36,198 nt of DNA, from NCBI GenBank assembly GCA_009693785.1, contig SHWP01000036.1:1-36198 (forward strand), in the 5' to 3' direction. The position numbers were made by a program, and so were the translations under genes. The notes beneath the pieces were generated by a model. The model did no database searches. It was not told the origin of the DNA and saw only the letters and a list, made by a program, of their open reading frames with translations. Below, one piece after another: positions 16,181 to 24,835 of this stretch. Each line of letters opens with the position of its first letter. The stretch's first letter is position 1. The DNA comes from Rhodospirillaceae bacterium (lineage in GTDB: Bacteria > Pseudomonadota > Alphaproteobacteria > Rhodospirillales > Rhodospirillaceae).

Positions 16181-16504
16181 CTAAATCGGAGCACGCTGAT
16201 CCGCCGTTACCGCGCGGCGGACCTTCACTTTCACATCGACCCGCGAGCCCAGGCCGTTCATCATCGCTATCAAGCGTTCAATGCTGATACGGCGAAAATC
16301 GGCGTTGCGAACACGCGAGAAATCTCCGGCATCAATACCCGTAAGGCCTTGCGCCTTTCTGACGCTGATCTCGTTCTTATCGAGGGTCTTAATAAGCTCG
16401 GCAGCCAGAATTTCTTTTAGCTGCCGAGCGTCGGCGTCGGGCAGATTGAAATCGCGGTAGACATTTCCGCTACCGCGGACGACTTCGAGTGGTTGCTTTT
16501 TCAT
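16181..16504 (-). CDS. HTH (XRE-type) antitoxin of a HigBA/RelBE-like pair
   Basis: 107 residues; start ATG 16504 overlaps the toxin reading frame's stop (ATGA). Starts MKKQPLEVVRGSGNVYRDFN and contains an XRE-type helix-turn-helix, SVRKAQGLTGIDAGDFSRVR followed by RISIERLIAMMNGLGSRVDV, the HTH_37 class typical of antitoxins placed downstream of their toxin. It should neutralise the toxin and repress the pair's own promoter; the operator at 16871-16896 is a candidate site. Its toxin partner is disrupted, so it could be an orphan with a remaining regulatory role. Confidence 0.85.
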   Translation of the reverse strand: MKKQPLEVVRGSGNVYRDFNLPDADARQLKEILAAELIKTLDKNEISVRKAQGLTGIDAGDFSRVRNADFRRISIERLIAMMNGLGSRVDVKVKVRRAVTADQRAPI

Positions 16505-16846
16505 CTCGTCATCTTCTTCAGTCGCTTCAATCTTTCCCTGACCAGGTCAATCTCGATTTTTCGGTGTCTTAATGCCATGTCTCGACTTCTTCTGAAACGC
16601 ATGGACAACCCAAAGATCGTCGCCAAGTTGCGCAGCATAGACTACGCGAAAGGCCTAACCCTGATACAGCAGCGCAATCTCAAAAATACCAGAGCCCAGC
16701 CCTTTCATTGGCTTGGCAATGCCCGCCTTACCGCGCTCGGCCGCGATACTGAGCGCATCGATTAAGACCTCACGCGCCCCATCGGGAAATGCATTGAGGG
16801 CTTTCAAGGCCGGCGTTAGCGAGGAAATTGAGCGGGCGGCCTGCAT
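16501..16846 (-). pseudogene. RelE/HigB-type (Gp49-like) toxin, disrupted
   Basis: Start ATG 16846 (MQAARSISSLTPALKALNAF) has GAGGG five bases ahead and leaves the operator upstream. The first frame contains FPDGAREVLIDALSIAAERG and MKGLGSGIFEIALLYQG, then hits TAG at 16655-16657. The same frame continues as AFRVVYAAQLGDDLWVVHAF and QKKSRHGIKTPK, the conserved core of this mRNA-interferase class. A further +1 shift in a run of five A/T bases (about 16554) is needed to read IEIDLVRERLKRLKKMTR to the stop. Two lesions in one short gene argue for genuine decay. Confidence 0.75.
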
Positions 16847-16870
16847 GCGACCCTCACTAAAATTGTGTAC

Positions 16871-16896
16871 AGATGTTGGTATAATTGCCAACATCT
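16871..16896. promoter_or_regulatory. Inverted-repeat operator upstream of the toxin-antitoxin pair
   Basis: Perfect 9-bp arms AGATGTTGG and CCAACATCT with 8 bases between, 24 bp ahead of the toxin start. This is the expected location for autorepression by the HTH antitoxin. The spacer contains TATAAT on the plus strand. Confidence 0.6.
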
Positions 16897-16996
16897 CTCA
16901 AGCTTACGCATACGCCCATGGAAGAACGGCGTTCCAGCTAAATGGTATTTGAGTAATATATTTTAGTTTGGGCATGACTGCGCCCGCCCATAAAAT

Positions 16997-17032
16997 AAAA
17001 GCCACTGTGGTTGACGGACCACAGTGGCTTTT
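16997..17032 (-). terminator. Strong terminator after the DEAD-box helicase gene
   Basis: Perfect 14-bp stem AAAAGCCACTGTGG/CCACAGTGGCTTTT with an 8-base loop, 48 bp beyond the helicase stop. Symmetric A and T ends mean it could work in both directions. Confidence 0.92.
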
Positions 17033-17080
17033 CACAATTCACCGGAAAGACGTTCCGGCGAAACTGCATTGGAATGAGGT

Positions 17081-18829
<1,749 letters not shown>

Positions 18830-19220
18830 GTGTAGAGTCCTTAATATAAGCCGCTAGCCCTGACGCATGCAGATGGGGTTCGCGCTTGGGGTACATCCGC
18901 CCAAGCAGCGTCGCCCAATCGCATGCATCAGTTCAGGCTGCGCCCAATGGGGTAAACCCTTGGGTCCGCTGCCTAAAGGCTTGCGGTTGACGGCCTCCTC
19001 GCGCTGGGAGACTGGCAAATGGTATGGATTATCTCGGGATGAAAGCGTTCGGCGCGGAGGGAATTAACAACCGAAGGAACGCAAGCGCGCGATCGCGAGA
19101 GAATATGTGCACGCGGTATATGTTCCCTATTGGGGACAATGTCAAGGGGCACGCACAAGCCCAATTGCGAGCACACGTTAACCCCGCGTAAACTTATCGC
19201 ACATCTTGGGAGGCAAAACC
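18830..19220. other. Intergenic between helicase and hydrolase-fold operon
   Basis: 391 bp without a credible gene; open frames here lack protein character. Holds divergent promoters. An imperfect inverted repeat TGTTCCC/GGGGACA (19121-19138) is a possible regulatory site. Nothing else could be identified. Confidence 0.5.
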
Positions 19221-20183
19221 ATGAATGACTCAATGTTCACCAACCGCCGCGATGTGCTTTTGGGCACCGCAGCCGCATTCATCGCCGCTGCCATTCCGCG
19301 CGCGCGCGCCGCCACCAACGACAGCAATGTGAAAATCAAAAAATGGCGGCACTATGCCGATTGCCGCTATGGGCAAATTCACATTGTCTCGGCCGAGCCC
19401 GCCGATGGCTCGGGCAAAAATAAAACGCCGCTGGTGTGTTTGCACCAAAGCCCCACCTCGGGCGATTACTACCGCGAGTTCCAAGCTTTGATGGCGCAAG
19501 ATAGACTTGTCCTTTGCCCCGACACCTCGGGCTACGGCGGATCGGACCATCCCAATGCCCTGCCCACCATGGCCGATCTGGGTGGCGCCATGGCCGAAGC
19601 CTTCGTCAATCTCGGTTACGGAAAAAATGCGCCCGGCACGCGCAGTTTGGGGCCAGTCGACTGGCTGGGCTTTCATACCGGCAATTATCTCATCACGGAA
19701 ATTGTCGCCCAGCGGCCCGACCTGGTGCGCCGTTTGGTGATGCCCAGCATTCCCTACTATCCGGCGAACGAGCGCGAGGACAAGCGCAAGCAATTCTCAA
19801 CGCCGCGCCCTTACTTCACCGACCCCGAATACGTCGGCAAATCGTTCAAGGACGGCGTACTCAATGCCAAAAGCGAACTGACCAAAGAACGCTTGATGGA
19901 TTTTTTCGTGGACCGCATGCGCGCGGGGCCTGAAAGCTGGTGGGCGTTCGATGCGGTGTTCCGCTATGACGCCGACCCCGCGTTGGCCAAAATCACGCAA
20001 GACGTGCTGCTGCCCATCATGAGTTTGGAAACGTTGGCCGAGCCCACGCGCCAGGCCGCCAAGCTGATGACCAAGGCCAAGTCGGTGCAACTGCTCGACC
20101 TGCCGGGCTTGGGTGGCGTCAATTGGCAAACCACGCCTGATAAATTGGTGGCGGCGATCAAACCATTTTTGGATAAGGCATAG
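19221..20183 (+). CDS. Tat-exported alpha/beta-hydrolase-fold protein without classical triad
   Basis: 320 residues from ATG 19221, GGGAGG seven bases ahead. Tat signal NRRDVLLGTAAAFIAAAIPR, cut near ARA. The fold's landmarks are present: RYGQIHIVSAEP, LVCLHQSPTSGDY (residues 71-83), CPDTSGYGGSD, and the elbow DWLGFHTGNYLITE, where Thr153 stands in the nucleophile position (GxSxG would be usual). The segment that normally ends in the catalytic His reads LPGLGGVNWQTTPDKL without His, and the acid position is not evident (LPIMSLETLAEPT). RMRAGPESWWAFDAVFRYD is shared with the next gene. The next two genes follow at 7 and 12 bp. Function unknown. Confidence 0.85.
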   Translation: MNDSMFTNRRDVLLGTAAAFIAAAIPRARAATNDSNVKIKKWRHYADCRYGQIHIVSAEPADGSGKNKTPLVCLHQSPTSGDYYREFQALMAQDRLVLCPDTSGYGGSDHPNALPTMADLGGAMAEAFVNLGYGKNAPGTRSLGPVDWLGFHTGNYLITEIVAQRPDLVRRLVMPSIPYYPANEREDKRKQFSTPRPYFTDPEYVGKSFKDGVLNAKSELTKERLMDFFVDRMRAGPESWWAFDAVFRYDADPALAKITQDVLLPIMSLETLAEPTRQAAKLMTKAKSVQLLDLPGLGGVNWQTTPDKLVAAIKPFLDKA

Positions 20184-20190
20184 GCGCGCC

Positions 20191-21009
20191 ATGGCCGACA
20201 TCAAAAAATGGAAGCACTACGCCAAGAGCCGCTATGGCCAGGTGCATTTTGTCACAGCCAAGCCGGTTGACGAACGCGCCATCAAGCATCCGCCGCTGGT
20301 TTGCTTCCACCCCAGCCCCACCTCGGGCGACATGTTCCGCGACTTGCAAATGATTCTGGCGCGCGACCGCGTAGTCTATTGCCCCGACACGCCCGGCTTC
20401 GGTAGCTCCGACGGACCCACCACCGAGCCCACCATGGCCGACTACGGCGCGGGGCTGGCTGATGCGCTGCTGGACATGGGCTATAGCGCCACAAACAAGG
20501 TGGACATCTTCGGCTTTCACACCGGCAGTTTGTGCGCGCTGGAAGTTGCCGTACAGCACCCCGAAATTATCAACAAGACCGTGTTGTCAGGCGTGCCCCA
20601 TTACACGCCCGAGGGCCGCGCCGAACAGCACAAAATCATCAGCGGCGGCTACCCGATGCTGACCAACCCTGACTACGTGGGCACCATGTACAAGCGTTTG
20701 GTGCTAGACGGCAGCGAGGCGGGCGAACTCGAACAGCGTTACTACCGTTTTGTGAACCGCCTGCGCGCCGGACCCAAGGGCTGGTGGGGCATCAACGCCG
20801 TGTTCACCATGGACACGGCCGCGGCCCTGCCCAAGCTGAAAATGCCCGTGCTGTTGATCGCGTTTAACGAGATGATGCTGCAGCCCACGCGCGATGCAGC
20901 CAAGATTATCCCCGATGTGCGCATGGTGGAGCTGCTCGACCTGCCGATGTTCGGTTTCATCACCGCGCCCGATAAGGTGGCTGCCGAGGTACAGAAATTT
21001 TTGGGTTAA
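20191..21009 (+). CDS. Cytoplasmic alpha/beta-hydrolase-fold protein without classical triad
   Basis: 272 residues from ATG 20191; the frame is open further upstream but the preceding gene ends at 20183. No signal peptide, so it is a cytoplasmic counterpart of its exported neighbour. The two share KKWxHYAxxRYGQ, CxHxSPTSGD, DTxGxGxSD, GFHTG (Thr111 in the nucleophile position) and the R(L/M)RAGPxxWW motif. The C-terminal His expected in LPGxGH is missing (LLDLPMFGFITAPDKV), and the acid site reads FNEMMLQPT. Likely a tandem duplication followed by loss or gain of export. Substrate unknown. Confidence 0.85.
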   Translation: MADIKKWKHYAKSRYGQVHFVTAKPVDERAIKHPPLVCFHPSPTSGDMFRDLQMILARDRVVYCPDTPGFGSSDGPTTEPTMADYGAGLADALLDMGYSATNKVDIFGFHTGSLCALEVAVQHPEIINKTVLSGVPHYTPEGRAEQHKIISGGYPMLTNPDYVGTMYKRLVLDGSEAGELEQRYYRFVNRLRAGPKGWWGINAVFTMDTAAALPKLKMPVLLIAFNEMMLQPTRDAAKIIPDVRMVELLDLPMFGFITAPDKVAAEVQKFLG

Positions 21010-21021
21010 GGATCACATTTT

Positions 21022-21684
21022 ATGTCCCGCGAAACGTTAGGTATGAGTTCGGAATTGCTGGCCTACATCCGCCGCGTGGGTGCACGCGAGGATGCCGACC
21101 TGGAAGCATTGCGCAAGGAAACCGCCGCACACCCCTTGGCCGTCATGCAAATCTCGGCCGAGCAAGGCCAGCTCATGATGATGCTGATGGAGCTGATCGG
21201 CGCGCGTAAAACATTAGAGGTGGGCACCTTCACGGGCTACTCGGCCATGTGCGTGGCCAAGGCCATGGGGCCCGGTGGAAAAGTTGTGGCGCTCGACGTG
21301 AGCGAGGAGTTCACCGCCATCGGCCGCAAGCATTGGGCCAAGGCCGGCATCGCTGACCGCATTGATTTGCGGCTGGCGCCCGCCACCGAGAGTTTGAAAA
21401 AAATGATCGCCGCCGGAGAAAGCGGCAGCTACGATTTTGCGTTCATCGACGCCAACAAGGCCGACTACGACGCCTACTACGAAGGCGCGCTGACATTGCT
21501 GCGCAAGGGCGGCTTGATCGGCATTGATAACGTGCTGTGGAGCGGCAACGTCATCGATCCCACCAACACCACCGCCGATACGGTTGCTATCCGCGCGCTC
21601 AACGAAAAGATTTCCAAGGATACGCGTGTGTCGATTTCACTGGTGCCGATTGGCGATGGCCTGACGCTAGCAAGGAAGAGGTAG
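21022..21684 (+). CDS. O-methyltransferase, catechol/caffeoyl-CoA type
   Basis: 220 residues. Class I methyltransferase of the divalent-metal-dependent family (PF01596 type). Motif I LEVGTFTGYSAMCVAKAMGP, VVALDVSEEF for the ribose-binding acid, FIDANKADYDAYYEGAL with the metal-binding Asp, and LIGIDNVLWSGNVIDP with the second metal-site Asp-Asn. Transfers a methyl group from S-adenosylmethionine to a catechol-like hydroxyl. It follows the hydrolase-fold gene by 12 bp, so the three genes 19221-21684 are probably one operon, suggesting that an aromatic or enolic small molecule is being processed. Confidence 0.93.
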   Translation: MSRETLGMSSELLAYIRRVGAREDADLEALRKETAAHPLAVMQISAEQGQLMMMLMELIGARKTLEVGTFTGYSAMCVAKAMGPGGKVVALDVSEEFTAIGRKHWAKAGIADRIDLRLAPATESLKKMIAAGESGSYDFAFIDANKADYDAYYEGALTLLRKGGLIGIDNVLWSGNVIDPTNTTADTVAIRALNEKISKDTRVSISLVPIGDGLTLARKR

Positions 21685-21701
21685 GAGGAAACAATAACAA
21701 C

Positions 21702-21793
21702 TGTCATCCTGGGATTTATTCCCAGGATTCAGGGCCACAAACTCAAATTGTGCATCTTACCTTGGACTCTCGGATCAAGTCCGAGGGTGACAA
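21702..21793. repeat. Two-hairpin repeat, copy R1
   Basis: Starts TGTCATCCTGGGA (first palindrome TCCTGGGATTTATTCCCAGGA). A roughly 40-base spacer including AGGGCCACAAACTC follows, and a second palindrome (CTCGGATCAAGTCCGAGG) ends in GTGACAA. It lies between the convergent OMT and DUF192 genes. Confidence 0.8.
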
Positions 21794-21803
21794 GAAAAAT
21801 AAA

Positions 21804-22328
21804 CTACTTCGCCCGCTCGAATATCGCGTGGCTGACTATGTCGCCCACGGCGATGCCTTTGGCTTTGCTCACCCCGCCGGCCACTTCCAACACCGCCAGC
21901 ACGGGCATGTCGGGGCCCACACCTTTGTCATTGTGCGGAATGGTGTTCTCGGCAATCGCCGCGATCGTGCCATCGCTCGATATAAAAATCATGTCGAGCG
22001 CGATGAACGTATTGCGCATCCAAAAACTAACCGGGCGCGGCGTTTTGAAATCGAACAGCATGCCTTTGTCGGCGGCAAGTTCGGTGCGGTGCATCAAGCC
22101 GGTCGATCTCTTTGTATCGGTGTCGGCTACCTCCACCTGAAACTCAAGTTTGGCGGTTTTGGTTTGAATCGACAGCGGCGTGAAGGCCAGCGACTGCGCC
22201 TTGGCGGGATCGAGCGGTTCGTGCGGCCGGAACAGTTGGGCTGCCGCCGGGCCCGATGCGCAGGCGGCAAGCCCCACCCACAGCGCGAAGGCGGCTAGAA
22301 CGCCGAGTTTGCGCCGCGAGGAGGTCAT
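21804..22328 (-). CDS. DUF192 lipoprotein
   Basis: 174 residues. Signal sequence SSRRKLGVLAAFALWVGLAA with a lipobox LAAC, so probably a lipid-anchored envelope protein. DUF192 core: FQVEVADTDTKRSTGLMHRT, ADKGMLFDF, FWMRNTFIALDMIFISSDGT and GVSKAKGIAVGD, which are the family's well conserved segments. Function of DUF192 is not established. It begins 10 bp after the antiporter stop on the same strand, so it is in one operon with it. Confidence 0.93.
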   Translation of the reverse strand: MTSSRRKLGVLAAFALWVGLAACASGPAAAQLFRPHEPLDPAKAQSLAFTPLSIQTKTAKLEFQVEVADTDTKRSTGLMHRTELAADKGMLFDFKTPRPVSFWMRNTFIALDMIFISSDGTIAAIAENTIPHNDKGVGPDMPVLAVLEVAGGVSKAKGIAVGDIVSHAIFERAK

Positions 22329-22338
22329 GACTTGGCCC

Positions 22339-23577
22339 CTACTCCACCAACAGGTCGAGTTTTTTAGCTAACCATTTAGTTGTGGGCGCTTGGATCAGGA
22401 TGGTCAGCAATACCGCCATGAAGGTCACGCCCGCGACAATGTCCGAGCCCGGCACCTTGGCGCCCACCAGCATGCCCGCCAGTGCCGCCGGGATCACGCC
22501 GGTTTCACGCGTCCAGCACATGAAGAGCATTTCCTTGACCGTCCACTTCGAGCGTTTGTCGAAAGTGGCGCAAGCAAACACAGCGGCTGGCCTGGCGATG
22601 AACATGAACACGAACACCACGGCCAAGGCGCCCTGCCACACGGTGCTCAGCAGAAGGAAATTCACCTGCGAGCCCAGCAGAATGAAAATGAACATGCGCA
22701 TGATCAGCGCGGTAGTGGCGATAAAGTCCTCCAGCTTGTGTTCGTCCTCATGCTCAAGTTTCAGGCCGAACGATTCTTTGTTGCCCAAAATAAGGCCCGC
22801 CACGAACACCGACATGAAGCCCGAGCCATGGATTCTCAGCGCACCCAAGTAAGCGGCGATGACCAGCATGATGGTCACGAGTGGTAAGTAGTCGTGCAAG
22901 AACCCGAACCGCTTGTGCGCCATCAACAGCACCGCGCCATAACCCACCACGATGCCAGCAAAAATCCCCACGAAGGATTCGCGCAAGAGATCAAGCGTCG
23001 AGTCCAGCATCGAGAATGACTCCACGCCTGTCATGACCACGCCCAACACCGCGAAGGTCAGGATCGCGCCCATGGCATCGTTGAGTGCGGATTCCGACAC
23101 CACGGTTTGCACCACGCGGTCCTTGATTTTGACTTGCTTGAAAATCGGCACCAGGGTGGCCGGGTCGGTCGAGGCAGTCACCGCGCCCAACAGCAGCGCG
23201 GTCATCACGGGAATACCCAGCGCCACGTAGGCGGCCAATCCCGTAATCGCGCCGGTGATAATCACGCCCACCGTGGCGATGACCACGATGGTGATCCATA
23301 CTTCATTCAGCACCTTGAAGCGCAGCGATACCCCGCCATCGAAGAGAATGTACGAGGCCCCGAACAGCAGCAGCAATTGATTGACGGTGGAGTCCACCTT
23401 GATGTCGACTAAATCGAGCGCCGAGGGGCCTAACGCCATACCGATCAGCAGGAACAGCACGATGTCGGGCACGCCGATTTTGCGCGCGAAGAAGCCGGTG
23501 ATGGAGCCCACGGCAAGAACCACGGCGCACACGAATAATAAATCTTGCGCGGCTTGAATGGCTGGTGTCGCTTCCAC
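22339..23577 (-). CDS. CPA1-type sodium/proton antiporter
   Basis: 412 residues from GTG 23577 (VEATPAIQAAQDLLFVCAV); AAGGGGA sits seven bases ahead, and an upstream in-frame ATG would add 31 polar residues unlike a membrane N-terminus. About 12 membrane segments with the CPA1 motifs GAVTASTDPATLVPIFKQV and SESALNDAMGAILTFAV, the latter with the conserved Asn-Asp of the ion site. Exchanges cytoplasmic sodium (or potassium) for protons. No C-terminal RCK domain: the protein ends just after the last helix. Upstream member of the DUF192 operon. Confidence 0.9.
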   Translation of the reverse strand: MEATPAIQAAQDLLFVCAVVLAVGSITGFFARKIGVPDIVLFLLIGMALGPSALDLVDIKVDSTVNQLLLLFGASYILFDGGVSLRFKVLNEVWITIVVIATVGVIITGAITGLAAYVALGIPVMTALLLGAVTASTDPATLVPIFKQVKIKDRVVQTVVSESALNDAMGAILTFAVLGVVMTGVESFSMLDSTLDLLRESFVGIFAGIVVGYGAVLLMAHKRFGFLHDYLPLVTIMLVIAAYLGALRIHGSGFMSVFVAGLILGNKESFGLKLEHEDEHKLEDFIATTALIMRMFIFILLGSQVNFLLLSTVWQGALAVVFVFMFIARPAAVFACATFDKRSKWTVKEMLFMCWTRETGVIPAALAGMLVGAKVPGSDIVAGVTFMAVLLTILIQAPTTKWLAKKLDLLVE

Positions 23578-23703
23578 GTCAATGTCCCCTTGTTTTCGTT
23601 GGGATATGGGCCTTAAGCCAGCCCCTAGGAAAAGGCGCGATTTGGTAGCAGTTGCAGGCCTTTCAGGCAATGAAATCCGGCTTTTGCCGCTGGCCCATCG
23701 GGC

Positions 23704-23726
23704 CTAGTATACTAGTATATAAGTAT
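23704..23726. promoter_or_regulatory. Palindromic operator candidate before the HD gene
   Basis: CTAGTATACTAG (23704-23715) is a perfect 12-bp palindrome overlapping a second, TATACTAGTATA, followed by TAAGTATAG. AT-rich amid GC-rich DNA, 29 bp upstream of the HD-domain gene start. The GTATAC core is like GntR-family sites; assignment is inference. Confidence 0.5.
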
Positions 23727-23754
23727 AGCTCAGCAAATGGATGGAGGGGCCGTA

Positions 23755-24597
23755 ATGGAGCGCAGGGAATTTGTGACCGCATCGGTGGCCGGTGGCATGG
23801 CGGCGGCCCTGACCATGTCGCAGCAGGCCGAAGCCCTTGAGCAGAAAATGAGCGCGGCGCTAGACAAAGCCACCATGGACCAGGGCCTCAATGGCCAAGG
23901 ACTCAATGGCCAAGATGTGGGCCTGCCCTGGATGTGCGAGGTGGCCGCAACAGCCGAGCGCATCCGCACCAATGGCCCGGGCGAGGCCCCGCCATCGGGG
24001 CGCGTGCTGATGGGGGAAGACCCGCGCCTGCCCAAAATGCCCGCCGCCCCCACGCTAATGGACTTTTTCCGCCTACGGTTCGCGCCTGCCAGTCATTTGC
24101 TGCAAAGCGCCAACCTTGCGTTGAAAAACGGTCATCCGGAAAAAATTATCTTGGCTTGCCTTCTGCACGACATGAGCAACGCCGCCCTGATACGAACCGA
24201 CCACGGCTATTGGGGCGCGCAAATGGTCGAGCCCTATGTGGACGAAGAAGTGAGCTGGGCGATCCGCGCGCACCAGGCGTTGCGGTTTTTCCCCGATGAG
24301 TCGGTGGGTTACGAGTACCCCAAATCCTACATCCGCATGTTTGGGGGGGAATACAAACCCGAGCCCTACATTGTCGCGGCCTACGAAAAGGCCCGCGCGC
24401 ACAAATGGTACATGACCTCGCGGCTGATCACACTGAACGATTTATACGCCTTCGACCCCAACGTGAAAGTCTCGCTCGACACATTCACCGACATCATCGG
24501 GCGCAACTTCCGTCAGCCCAAAGACGGCTTGGGCTTCGACGGCAGCCCCGTCGCACACATGTGGCGCACGGTCATCCGGCCCAATAGCTTTTTGTGA
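23755..24597 (+). CDS. HD-domain protein with Tat-like signal
   Basis: 280 residues from ATG 23755 with GGAGGGG five bases ahead. N-terminus ERREFVTASVAGGMAAALTM looks like a Tat signal with no clear cut site. A short duplicated segment LNGQGLNGQD lies at residues 45-54. The HD-type metal site has His114 (SHLLQSA), His138-Asp139 (LLHDMSN), His150 (TDHGYWG) and a later His173 (IRAHQAL). HD enzymes usually hydrolyse phosphoesters, but remote relatives are oxygenases (myo-inositol oxygenase-like), so the chemistry is open. Gene stands alone; a two-hairpin repeat follows. Confidence 0.75.
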   Translation: MERREFVTASVAGGMAAALTMSQQAEALEQKMSAALDKATMDQGLNGQGLNGQDVGLPWMCEVAATAERIRTNGPGEAPPSGRVLMGEDPRLPKMPAAPTLMDFFRLRFAPASHLLQSANLALKNGHPEKIILACLLHDMSNAALIRTDHGYWGAQMVEPYVDEEVSWAIRAHQALRFFPDESVGYEYPKSYIRMFGGEYKPEPYIVAAYEKARAHKWYMTSRLITLNDLYAFDPNVKVSLDTFTDIIGRNFRQPKDGLGFDGSPVAHMWRTVIRPNSFL

Positions 24598-24671
24598 GGG
24601 TGATGAGCTTGTGTTTGAATTCGAATACGCAGCGTTGATAAGTGGCAAAGTGACCAAGACAAAAAACAACC

Positions 24672-24792
24672 TGTCATCACCCGACGTGATCGGGTGATCC
24701 AGAGTTATGACCCCAAGCCGTGCATTTTACCCTGGACCCCGGCTCAAGATGTCCTCAGTTCGCGTTGCGAACCTGCGGGGCCGGGGTGACAA
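24672..24792. repeat. Two-hairpin repeat, copy R2
   Basis: First palindrome TCATCACCCGACGTGATCGG and TGATCC; spacer with CGTGCATTTTACC; second palindrome TGGACCCCGGC ... GCCGGGGTGACAA, widened by an inserted stretch TCAAGATGTCCTCAG and GTTGCGAACC. Lies between two plus-strand genes. Confidence 0.75.
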
Positions 24793-24835
24793 GTAGTGGT
24801 TATGTTTAGCTCCGCACAATAATTCGAGGTCCAAC

